A DNA stretch of 5,642 nucleotides from Methanomicrobiales archaeon (GCA_012523385.1 JAAYIO010000178.1:1-5642), one strand, 5' to 3'. Counted from the first letter of the stretch, positions 1-5,376 are shown. Notes: generated by a model from the sequence alone, not told the origin. Made by a program: numbers and translations.

Positions 1-183
1 GAGTCCTGTATCGTCCAGCCGTTCAAGATGATGATGAATTGTCGAGGCTTTCAATGAAAGTTCTTTTGCAAGTTCAGAGTTCGTTTTCCGCCTTGTATTC
101 AGTGATTTTAATATATCGATTCTTATATCAGAGGACAAAACTTCAAATAATTCTTTATTGAGTATTACTCCTTTCTCGTCCAT
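1..183 (-). CDS. Winged-helix (ArsR-like) transcriptional regulator, N-terminal part only
   Basis: The minus strand from the ATG at 183 is open to the window edge and gives 61 residues, beginning MDEKGVILNKELFEVLSSD; the 3' end is missing. The segment FEVLSSDIRIDILKSL followed by a T-x-SELAKELSLKASTIHHHLERL helix pair is the usual winged helix-turn-helix pattern of archaeal ArsR-like regulators, with the recognition helix at about residues 43-55 (KASTIHHHLERL). It is therefore probably a DNA-binding repressor or activator in the cytoplasm. The sensing or dimerisation part lies outside the window, so the ligand and exact subfamily cannot be told. The ATG was chosen because the TATA-like box lies about 30 bp upstream and no other in-frame ATG exists before the stop at 274-276; a GTG directly upstream (184-186) is an alternative start. 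It lies downstream of and codirectional with two serpin genes, but has its own promoter. The fold is quite certain; its targets are unknown. Confidence 0.85.
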   Translation of the reverse strand, partial: MDEKGVILNKELFEVLSSDIRIDILKSLNTRRKTNSELAKELSLKASTIHHHLERLDDTGL

Positions 184-197
184 CACTATTCGTAGTG
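184..197. promoter_or_regulatory. Inverted repeat next to the regulator start, candidate operator
   Basis: CACTA-TTCG-TAGTG is a perfect 5-bp dyad with a 4-bp centre. It sits between the regulator's TATA box and its ATG, over the expected transcription start, a position typical of autorepression. Its right half contains ATTCGTAGT, also present upstream of both serpin genes. That it is an operator is inference. Confidence 0.4.
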
Positions 198-207
198 TAT
201 AGCAGGG

Positions 208-218
208 ATATATTAAAT
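208..218 (-). promoter_or_regulatory. TATA box of the winged-helix regulator gene
   Basis: On the minus strand this reads ATTTAATATAT. It lies about 30 bp upstream of the regulator's ATG, so transcription should start within a few bases of the start codon. This suits a very short or absent leader; no good Shine-Dalgarno sequence is seen. Confidence 0.6.
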
Positions 219-349
219 CTCCGATGTAATAACGTTCTAGTTCCTCACTGATGATGGAGGACTTGCCTATGGGTTAATTACAACTATTTCATTACGTATT
301 TTCCAGATAGGATTGAATTGGTTCGCAGAAGTTACTCCTGCATTTTTTC

Positions 350-393
350 AAAAAAAGGTATGTGACTTGAATCTGTGCTTCATGAAAAAGCAC
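350..393 (-). terminator. Putative terminator of serpin 1 (hairpin plus T7)
   Basis: Just after the serpin 1 stop the transcript can form a perfect 6-bp hairpin, GTGCTT/AAGCAC with a 7-nt loop (375-393). A run of seven T (minus strand, complement of 350-356) follows, in the context CCTTTTTTTG. Oligo-T tracts alone can terminate archaeal transcription; whether the hairpin contributes is not known. The same CCTTTTTTTG string follows serpin 2 and the permease gene. Confidence 0.55.
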
Positions 394-396
394 GTA

Positions 397-1704
397 TCAC
401 GCCGTCGGGTCTGCTATCCGTCCCATAAAGAGCAGCATCCCGGTTTCATCATCGGTTATTTGGAAGACAAACGGGTGATCTGCCCGGAAGACCGGAACTA
501 TTTCTCCCACCGGCATCGAGGTTACCCCCATCTCAACCGAAGTTGCCGCAGCGGCCTCTGTTCCCTCCTCGTTTACATCCACAAAGGCCTTGTGATTAAC
601 GCCGCTGATGGAGAGATTTCGGGTTCCGTCCATGCCGGAGAAGTCAGCGTCCGAACCAAACGCTGTCGGCATCCCCATCGTTTTCAGGGTATTGGACAGG
701 GAATAGGTGGTCTCAAGGGTGAACTTCGGGAATAAGACCTCTACCTGCCTTGTTTCCATCGAGAAAACAGCATCTTCAAGCCCTTTTGTGCCAAGAGCGG
801 TCTCTGCGGTGGTGATCTTACCGTCTTTCGGGAGGAGAACAAGCATGGAGAGTGCCTTCCCGCTTTCGTGTTCATACGGCATTCTGAGGAGTTGCAGATC
901 ATCTGTTTCTGCATACGCATAGCGGGCCTTCTTATCATTTCTGTACATCATATCAGCGGTGACATATTCGCCACTCTCGCTGCGAAACTCTGCAGGCTGG
1001 GTCTCATTTTTATCAAACTGGAGCACCCAGGTTCCCTTAAAGTAGATTGCGTTTGTTATCACCAGACGGGTAAGAGGCGTGATGGCCCCTTCAGGAAGGA
1101 GGTTTTGGATTCGGGCTTCCGTCTGGCTTTCCACCCACTGATTGATTGTCTCGCGGGACGCATCAGGTGCAAAGATGAAGTCCATATTCCTGACTTCCGC
1201 TCTGTAGGACTGTTCTGCGGTTTTGGTATATGCCGAAAGGAACGGATAGGCCTTTTCCGCCCAGAGTGCATTTGCCGTTTTGAGCGTGTACGCAGCATCA
1301 GGATTGTTCAGACCTGAAATGATGTCTCGGTAACCCTCCTGCCGGACGGCATCATTTTCCGGGAAATGAAACACCGAGCGGATTTCATCCGCGGTCGTTC
1401 CCTTCGCCCCTTCATAGGTCAGCGCAAGGGCGGTTGATATGCTATAAGGCGAGAAGAAGATGTTTTGATCCATATTTTCTTTGTCGCTTTTTAGCGTTTG
1501 GTAGAGAACATAAGCAAATTTGGTATTAGCTTCGGCAACGGCGTCTATGCTCTCTGCTGGCGCTGGTGTCACCACGGGGGTTACGACCGGGGTTGGGGTA
1601 GGGGTTGTAACAGGATCATCGACGGATGCAATACACCCGGCAAAAAAGGTGCAGGCAAGGACGAGAGATAGTACCATCCCCATCAGGAATGTCCGTTTAT
1701 TCAT
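397..1704 (-). CDS. Serpin 1, membrane-anchored lipoprotein protease inhibitor
   Basis: This 435-residue protein belongs to the serpin family, suicide inhibitors that trap mainly serine (some cysteine) proteases by inserting the cleaved reactive-centre loop into a beta sheet. Residues 1-24 form a lipoprotein signal peptide (lipobox FAGC, lipidated Cys24). Residues about 30-51 form a Thr/Pro/Val-rich tether, and the rest is a full-length serpin core. Visible hallmarks are NIFFSPYSIS (81-90), TNAIYFKGTW (217-226), the hinge EEGTEAAAAT (379-388) and HPFVF (410-414). The hinge matches the consensus of inhibitory serpins (small residues at P12-P9), so it is expected to be an active inhibitor. Counting 17 residues from the first hinge Glu puts P1 near Thr395, but the loop is longer than in antithrombin, so Met397 is possible. 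It is the downstream member of a tandem pair, with its own TATA box 24-25 bp before the ATG. The target protease is unknown. Confidence 0.95.
   Translation of the reverse strand: MNKRTFLMGMVLSLVLACTFFAGCIASVDDPVTTPTPTPVVTPVVTPAPAESIDAVAEANTKFAYVLYQTLKSDKENMDQNIFFSPYSISTALALTYEGAKGTTADEIRSVFHFPENDAVRQEGYRDIISGLNNPDAAYTLKTANALWAEKAYPFLSAYTKTAEQSYRAEVRNMDFIFAPDASRETINQWVESQTEARIQNLLPEGAITPLTRLVITNAIYFKGTWVLQFDKNETQPAEFRSESGEYVTADMMYRNDKKARYAYAETDDLQLLRMPYEHESGKALSMLVLLPKDGKITTAETALGTKGLEDAVFSMETRQVEVLFPKFTLETTYSLSNTLKTMGMPTAFGSDADFSGMDGTRNLSISGVNHKAFVDVNEEGTEAAAATSVEMGVTSMPVGEIVPVFRADHPFVFQITDDETGMLLFMGRIADPTA
1576..1604 (+). other. G-quadruplex-forming motif inside serpin 1
   Basis: The plus strand has four runs of at least four G (1576-1580, 1589-1592, 1595-1598, 1601-1604) separated by loops of 8, 2 and 2 nt. 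This is the template strand for serpin 1 and encodes its Pro/Thr tether. The motif is plain in sequence; whether it folds in the cell is unknown. The simplest origin is proline codons rich in C on the sense strand. Confidence 0.5.
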
Positions 1705-1723
1705 GATCTACCATGGTTTTGAA

Positions 1724-1733
1724 ATTTATATAA
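1724..1733 (-). promoter_or_regulatory. TATA box of serpin 1
   Basis: The minus strand reads TTATATAAAT, a strong archaeal TATA box. Its centre is about 24-25 bp before the serpin 1 ATG, so the mRNA probably starts at or next to the start codon (leaderless). No Shine-Dalgarno sequence is seen in the 20 bp upstream. Confidence 0.7.
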
Positions 1734-1740
1734 CTATAAT

Positions 1741-1781
1741 GATGACTACGAATTCACTCGCACCTATCATACAAAAAAAGG
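1741..1781 (-). promoter_or_regulatory. Conserved upstream element of serpin 1 (copy A)
   Basis: This 41-bp block matches 3213-3253 upstream of serpin 2 at 35 of 41 positions without gaps and at the same distance from the TATA box. It contains GAATTCGTAGT, then (further upstream) GGTGC, GAT and a T7 run. It may combine an activator or operator site with the terminator of the upstream gene. Conservation between paralogous promoters is seen directly; function is inferred. Confidence 0.5.
1773..1781 (-). terminator. Oligo-T terminator candidate for serpin 2
   Basis: CCTTTTTTT on the minus strand, about 115 nt past the serpin 2 stop codon. It is the only strong T run between the two serpin genes. 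No clear stable hairpin precedes it. Confidence 0.4.
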
Positions 1782-1894
1782 AAATGGGGAATTTAATGGT
1801 GAGATTTGGTGGTGAGGAGTGCCCATCGTTTTCACCCCATTTCTCACTTACTCACGGGGAAATATCTTATCTGCGCCTCATAACGGAGCACGTA

Positions 1895-3175
1895 TCATGC
1901 TGTCGGGTCTGCCATTCGTCCCATGAAGAGCACCATTCCGGTTTCATCATCGGTGATCATAAAGATGAACGGGTGGTCTGCCCGGAAGATCGGCACAGGA
2001 TTTTCTACCGTCATCCCACGGCCTATAATCACCCCGGTCGCAGCGGCGGCCTCGGTTCCTTCTTCACTGACTTCCATAAATGCCTTGTGAATAACTTCAG
2101 AGATGGAGAGGTCGCGGGTGCCATCCATACCGGAGAAGTCTGCCTCAGGTCCGAATGCAGTCGGCATCCCCATCGTTGTAAGGGTTTTGGGCAGAAGGTA
2201 TGTTGTTTCAAGCTTAAATTTCGGGAAGAATACTTTCACCTGTGTTGGCTTCATCTCCGTGATAGCCTCTGCAAGTTCTTTTGTAGGGAGGGCGGTTTCT
2301 GCGAGAGCGATATCATCATTTTTCGGAAGAATGACCAGCATTGAAAGTGCCTTTCCGCTTTCATGTTCATACGGCATCCTGAGGATCTGCAGGTCTTCTG
2401 TTTCTGCATACGCATAGTGGGCATCAACATCTGTTCTCTGCATCATGTCAACCGCAACAGATGTGTCCTGTCCAGTACGGAATGTCGCAGATTTGGTATT
2501 ATTTTCACTAAACTGAAGCACCCATTTCCCCTTGAAATAGACCGCGTTTGTTATGACAAGAGTCGTATCCGGGGTGATGGCCTGTTCAGGAATGAGATTC
2601 TGAATGCGGTCTTCGGTCTGGTCTTCCACCCAGTGGTTAATGATCTGCCGCGACTCTTCAGGCAGAGTGATAAAGTCCATATTCCTGACTTCCGCTCTGT
2701 AGGACTTTTGTGCGGTCTCAATATATGCCGGGAGGAGCTGATACGTTTTTTCGGCCCAGAGTGCGTTGACCGTCTTTAGGGTGTAAGCGGAGTTTTGACG
2801 GTTCAGACTGGCGATGAGGCTCTGGTAGCCGTTCTGCCGGACGGTATCATTTTTCGGGAAGTGAAAAACCGAGCTAATTTCATCTGCGGTTGTTCCCTTT
2901 GCCCCTTCGTAGGTCAGTGCAAGAGCGGTAGAAATACTATACGGCGAGAAGAAGATGTTTTTACCCGCATTTTCTTTGTCGCTTTTTAATGTCTGATACA
3001 GATCATATGCAAAGAGAGTGTTTGCATTGACAACTTCATCCGCTACGCCGGAGGAGAGAGGGGGAACATCAGGCGGGCCGGGCGGCAAAACATCAGATGT
3101 TATGCACCCCGCACCAAGTGCACAGAAAAGGATGCCACAGAAAAGCATCCCGGTAAGGAAAAACGAATTCTTCAT
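1895..3175 (-). CDS. Serpin 2, membrane-anchored lipoprotein protease inhibitor
   Basis: This 426-residue serpin is a close paralogue of the downstream serpin (roughly 70% identical by eye over the core). Residues 1-24 are a lipoprotein signal peptide (lipobox GAGC, Cys24), followed by a short Pro/Gly-rich tether (about 30-44), so the protein should be anchored on the outer face of the membrane. Core hallmarks are NIFFSPYSIS (73-82), TNAVYFKGKW (209-218), the inhibitory-type hinge EEGTEAAAAT (371-380) and HPFIF (401-405). The loop after the hinge, GVIIGRGMTVENPVPIF, is one residue shorter than in serpin 1 and shares little with it. The 17-residue rule puts P1 at Gly387, but the neighbouring Arg386 or Met388 could serve, Arg implying a trypsin-like target. 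The start is supported by a TATA box 25 bp upstream. It is first of the tandem pair, 82 bp after the permease stop, with its own promoter in that gap. Confidence 0.95.
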   Translation of the reverse strand: MKNSFFLTGMLFCGILFCALGAGCITSDVLPPGPPDVPPLSSGVADEVVNANTLFAYDLYQTLKSDKENAGKNIFFSPYSISTALALTYEGAKGTTADEISSVFHFPKNDTVRQNGYQSLIASLNRQNSAYTLKTVNALWAEKTYQLLPAYIETAQKSYRAEVRNMDFITLPEESRQIINHWVEDQTEDRIQNLIPEQAITPDTTLVITNAVYFKGKWVLQFSENNTKSATFRTGQDTSVAVDMMQRTDVDAHYAYAETEDLQILRMPYEHESGKALSMLVILPKNDDIALAETALPTKELAEAITEMKPTQVKVFFPKFKLETTYLLPKTLTTMGMPTAFGPEADFSGMDGTRDLSISEVIHKAFMEVSEEGTEAAAATGVIIGRGMTVENPVPIFRADHPFIFMITDDETGMVLFMGRMADPTA

Positions 3176-3195
3176 GGAGGGTATTTCAGCCCTGA

Positions 3196-3205
3196 TTTTA
3201 TATAT
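3196..3205 (-). promoter_or_regulatory. TATA box of serpin 2
   Basis: The minus strand reads ATATATAAAA, centred about 25 bp before the ATG at 3175. It has the same spacing to the upstream conserved element as the serpin 1 TATA box. The mRNA is probably leaderless or nearly so, although CCCTCC just before the ATG is pyrimidine-rich and not a ribosome binding site. Confidence 0.7.
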
Positions 3206-3212
3206 GGATGGC

Positions 3213-3253
3213 GATAACTACGAATTCTTTTGCACCAATCAAACAAAAAAAGG
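3213..3253 (-). promoter_or_regulatory. Conserved upstream element of serpin 2 (copy B)
   Basis: This block aligns without gaps to the block upstream of serpin 1 (35/41 identical). It includes GAATTCGTAGT, GGTGC and a T7 run. It fills nearly all the space between the permease stop codon and the serpin 2 TATA box. A role as activator or operator site is inferred from retention while neighbouring bases changed. Confidence 0.5.
3245..3253 (-). terminator. Oligo-T terminator candidate of the permease gene
   Basis: A CCTTTTTTT run begins a few bases after the permease TGA on the minus strand. Such T runs can terminate archaeal transcription. It also forms the upstream edge of the serpin 2 promoter element. 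Confidence 0.5.
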
Positions 3254-3257
3254 GAAA

Positions 3258-4088
3258 TCAGAGAGGGAGCCCAAGAAAGGTGAAGACACCCAGCATCTTG
3301 AGGCCCATGTAGATCATCACGGCAATAAAAACATATTTTAGCTGTTTTGCCGGGAGGCGGTGTGCCACCCGTACGCCCACTTGCGCCGTCAAAATACTCG
3401 GGATGACAAGAAGAGCCCACTGAAGCAGGTTGACATACCCAAGTGAATATGCCGGAAGCCCTGCTACACCCCAGCTATTTATAATATAGGCAATCGTGCC
3501 TCCGAGAGCGGTGAAGATCATGAAAGCCGTTGATGTCCCGACAGCGGTGTGCATTTTGAAGTGGAGAACAAGAACCATTACTGGAATCAGGATGACTCCT
3601 CCGCCAATGCCAATGACTCCGGTGAGAAGACCTATGGGAATACCCCAGATGAGAAACGTGATCACATTATCAACGGGTTTGGCATCCACTGAAAGGGGCT
3701 TTGCCGTAAGCATCCGGATGGCACTGAGGAGGATCACCACCCCAAAGAATGCTATGAGATATTCTCCCGGAATAAGGGTGGCAATATATCCGCCCAGAAG
3801 AGCACCTGCAAACCCCGCAATACCCATTGAAATTGCGGCATTCCAGGCAACAGCGCCCTTTTTGTTGTGTCCATAGGCACCTGAGAGGGCGGTGGGGAGC
3901 ACAACTGCAAGATTGGTACCGAATGCAATCAGAATGGCCAAGCCCGGATCAAGACCCATCGAGGTCAGCACCCAGTACTGCACTGGGGTCATGATGAAAC
4001 AACCTCCGAGACCGAGCAATCCGCCAGCGAACCCAACTGCTATACCTGTCAGAATGAGGGCGATGATAAAGATCAGTTGGATTGTCAT
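3258..4088 (-). CDS. TauE/SafE-family (sulfite exporter-like) membrane permease
   Basis: A 276-residue, very hydrophobic protein with about eight predicted membrane segments. It shows the family's internal two-fold repeat: GFAGGLLGLGGCFIMTP (19-35) is echoed by GLLTGVIGIGGGVILIP (153-169), and GTNLAVVLPTALSG (57-70) by GTSTAFMIFTALGG (184-197). Members of this family (formerly DUF81) move small anions such as sulfite or organosulfonates across the cytoplasmic membrane; the substrate here cannot be predicted. The length is normal and both halves are intact. The ATG at 4088 was chosen because a partial Shine-Dalgarno (GTGAT) lies four bases before it; an in-frame GTG at 4097 would add three residues. 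It stands upstream of the serpins with a T run after its stop, so cotranscription with them is unlikely. Confidence 0.9.
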   Translation of the reverse strand: MTIQLIFIIALILTGIAVGFAGGLLGLGGCFIMTPVQYWVLTSMGLDPGLAILIAFGTNLAVVLPTALSGAYGHNKKGAVAWNAAISMGIAGFAGALLGGYIATLIPGEYLIAFFGVVILLSAIRMLTAKPLSVDAKPVDNVITFLIWGIPIGLLTGVIGIGGGVILIPVMVLVLHFKMHTAVGTSTAFMIFTALGGTIAYIINSWGVAGLPAYSLGYVNLLQWALLVIPSILTAQVGVRVAHRLPAKQLKYVFIAVMIYMGLKMLGVFTFLGLPL

Positions 4089-4253
4089 GGGTATCACACA
4101 CGGGTTGAATTACATTTGAAGAATGGAAATTGCATTTGATTCGGAATACCCATTGTTTTCTCTATCGTTTTTGTACTCAGACAGAAATTAATCATTCTCA
4201 TCGGCTGTCCGGAAAACCTGAGATATATATCCGCACCGCCCTAATCACCCTTC
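4089..4253. other. Divergent intergenic region between permease and MJ1316 genes
   Basis: It carries the plus-strand TATA box for the MJ1316 gene and the permease leader. An 8-bp inverted repeat (ATGGGTAT at 4087-4094, ATACCCAT at 4146-4153) could pair in the permease leader. No clear TATA box for the permease was found; an A-rich stretch at 4167-4177 is a weak candidate. Confidence 0.5.
4222..4231 (+). promoter_or_regulatory. TATA box of the MJ1316-domain gene
   Basis: GATATATATC is centred about 27 bp before the ATG at 4254. The mRNA is therefore expected to start at or just before the start codon; no Shine-Dalgarno is visible in the intervening bases. Confidence 0.65.
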
Positions 4254-4514
4254 ATGCGTACCAGTCACGCCCTGATCCTCCGTCTCTGGCACGACCCCGC
4301 CTTTAATATCAACAAAACCGCTGTTGAATATGTCGACCGTGGGGCACCAGAGGAACGCTCAACGGAATACGGAGTATATATCATTAATCTTGACCGGCAC
4401 TATTTTGAAATCATTTCAGGAGAGAAAACGAAGGCTATCCCCTACCACCGGATTCGCAGGATTACCTATATAGGAATTACAATCTGGAAAAAACCAATCA
4501 ACCCCGCAGAATGA
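4254..4514 (+). CDS. UPF0248 / MJ1316-domain (DUF504) small protein, putative RNA-end binding
   Basis: This 86-residue protein matches the stand-alone archaeal UPF0248 family, whose domain is named after Methanocaldococcus MJ1316. Recognisable parts are LILRLWHDPAFN near the N-terminus, EYVDRGAPEE (25-34) and the hallmark IPYHRIRRITYIG (62-74) ending in IW. The domain is predicted to recognise cyclic-phosphate or otherwise processed RNA ends and has been linked to RNA repair by domain-fusion arguments. No biochemical role can be asserted here. The length is typical of the family and the protein is probably cytoplasmic. It has its own TATA box and converges with the ABC ATPase gene, 29 bp separating the two stop codons, so it appears to be a single-gene unit. 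Confidence 0.88.
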   Translation: MRTSHALILRLWHDPAFNINKTAVEYVDRGAPEERSTEYGVYIINLDRHYFEIISGEKTKAIPYHRIRRITYIGITIWKKPINPAE

Positions 4515-4528
4515 CGACCACTGACCCA

Positions 4529-4537
4529 TTTATTTTT
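4529..4537 (+). terminator. Weak T-rich terminator of the MJ1316-domain gene
   Basis: TTTATTTTT lies 15 nt after the stop codon in the short convergent gap. It is T-rich enough to serve as an archaeal terminator but is short, and nothing comparable is seen for the opposing gene. Confidence 0.35.
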
Positions 4538-4543
4538 CACTCG

Positions 4544-5359
4544 TCAATATCCCACCGCATAATACCACCCCTCCTCTTCACGAACCTGCACCGGCACCCC
4601 GAAATGCTCACCAATCCGTTCACCCGTGAGCATCTCTGTTTTCAAACCATCATAACAGAACCGTCCGTCCTTCATGAGAATCACACGGGTAGTCTCCGGG
4701 ATGATATCATCGAGCCGATGGGTCACCATAATAATGCCGGTGCCCGCCTGCGCAATCTTTCTCAGAGTGGCACGGAAGATATGGAGGGCATACAGGTCAA
4801 GACTTGTCGTCGGTTCGTCAAGGATGAGAGTTTTTGGGTCATGGACAAGTGCACGGCCAATAAGAAACCGCCGGGCCTCACCAGAGGAGAGCGTGGTTAC
4901 CAACCGGTCGGCGAGATGATCAATCTCAAGGAACCTGAGGATTTCATCAGTTTTCTGCTCCATTTCAGGTGTTGTTTCATGCCAGTAAAGCCCGATACTC
5001 GAGAAAAATCCCGAGAGAATAACATCACGTCCGGTGATCTCGCAGGTAAAAATATGCTGGAGTTCATTTGACACAATGCCAAAATGTGACCTAAGGTCAG
5101 AGACGTGCCACACATTATTGCCGCAGACTTGAAACCACATCCCTTCTTTCCACACAGGATAATACTCACGCATGATTGTCCGGATAAATGTCGATTTACC
5201 CGCACCATTTGGACCAAGAATAGCAACATGCTCACCTTCCTGAATGGTCACCGTGAGAGAATGGAGGAGTTTCTTCTGGTCTTTCATCACAGTTTCATCC
5301 CGAAACTCAAGGAGCGGGGGACGAGAACCATGGTTTAAGGTAGTATGTAGGGCATCCAT
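4544..5359 (-). CDS. ABC transporter-type ATPase (YlmA/ModF-like), stand-alone
   Basis: A 271-residue nucleotide-binding subunit with every ABC motif: Walker A GPNGAGKST (49-57), a Q-loop region near SNELQH (97-102), signature LSSGE (157-161), Walker B LILDEP (178-183), a D-loop SLD (186-188) and the switch His214 in VTHR. It hydrolyses ATP. The signature region LSSGEARRFLIGRALVHDPK and the extended C-terminal tail resemble the YlmA/ModF group (often labelled molybdenum-type), whose members frequently have no obvious transport partner. No permease or binding-protein gene lies next to it here, so whether it powers transport or another process is open. The ATG at 5359 gives the usual length. 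A perfect palindrome sits just upstream of the start. The subgroup assignment is less certain than the ATPase call. Confidence 0.9.
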   Translation of the reverse strand: MDALHTTLNHGSRPPLLEFRDETVMKDQKKLLHSLTVTIQEGEHVAILGPNGAGKSTFIRTIMREYYPVWKEGMWFQVCGNNVWHVSDLRSHFGIVSNELQHIFTCEITGRDVILSGFFSSIGLYWHETTPEMEQKTDEILRFLEIDHLADRLVTTLSSGEARRFLIGRALVHDPKTLILDEPTTSLDLYALHIFRATLRKIAQAGTGIIMVTHRLDDIIPETTRVILMKDGRFCYDGLKTEMLTGERIGEHFGVPVQVREEEGWYYAVGY

Positions 5360-5363
5360 GAAT

Positions 5364-5376
5364 GATCAGTCTGATC
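5364..5376. promoter_or_regulatory. Palindrome before the ABC ATPase start, candidate operator
   Basis: GATCAG-T-CTGATC is a perfect 6-bp dyad around one base, ending four bases before the ATPase ATG. It could be a repressor site or, in RNA, a minimal hairpin. The minus strand TGATC also partly matches a Shine-Dalgarno core. Function is unproven. Confidence 0.3.

Larger units (their letters stand above)
184..396. other. Intergenic region between regulator and serpin 1
   Basis: These 213 bp hold the regulator's promoter and candidate operator at one end and the 3' hairpin and oligo-T tract of serpin 1 at the other. No convincing gene or structural RNA is seen in the middle part (about 220-340). 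Confidence 0.6.
1705..1894. other. Intergenic region between the two serpin genes
   Basis: These 190 bp contain the serpin 2 3' end, a T7 tract and the serpin 1 promoter with its conserved element. The first 11 bases counted from the stop codon (TGATACGTGCT) are the same as after serpin 1, a trace of the duplication. No separate gene is seen. Confidence 0.6.

Noticed and set aside
313..735. Plus-strand open frame antisense to the 3' part of serpin 1
   Set aside because: It mirrors the serpin coding sequence, and a similar frame occurs antisense to serpin 2, as expected from paralogous codon usage. No promoter or domain seen.
1826..1866. Possible hairpin after serpin 2 with GGGG/CCCC arms
   Set aside because: Only four clean pairs with a long loop and bulges, and it is not directly followed by a T run; not strong enough to call a terminator.
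1520..2344. Long plus-strand open frame across the serpin intergenic region
   Set aside because: Most of it is antisense to the two serpin coding regions, with low-complexity N-terminus (antisense of the Pro/Thr tether). The apparent Cys/His pairs come from antisense of the serpin C-terminus. No family resemblance.
2363..2779. Plus-strand open frame antisense to serpin 2, similar to one at 868-1317
   Set aside because: The mutual similarity is fully explained by the serpin paralogy on the other strand.
3496..3876. Plus-strand Pro/Arg-rich frame inside the permease
   Set aside because: Antisense of a hydrophobic membrane protein typically yields such composition; no independent support.
4511..5071. 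Plus-strand 186-codon frame overlapping the MJ1316-gene stop by ATGA
   Set aside because: The overlap looks operon-like, but the frame is antisense to the ABC ATPase, which has all its motifs. The translated protein resembles no family.
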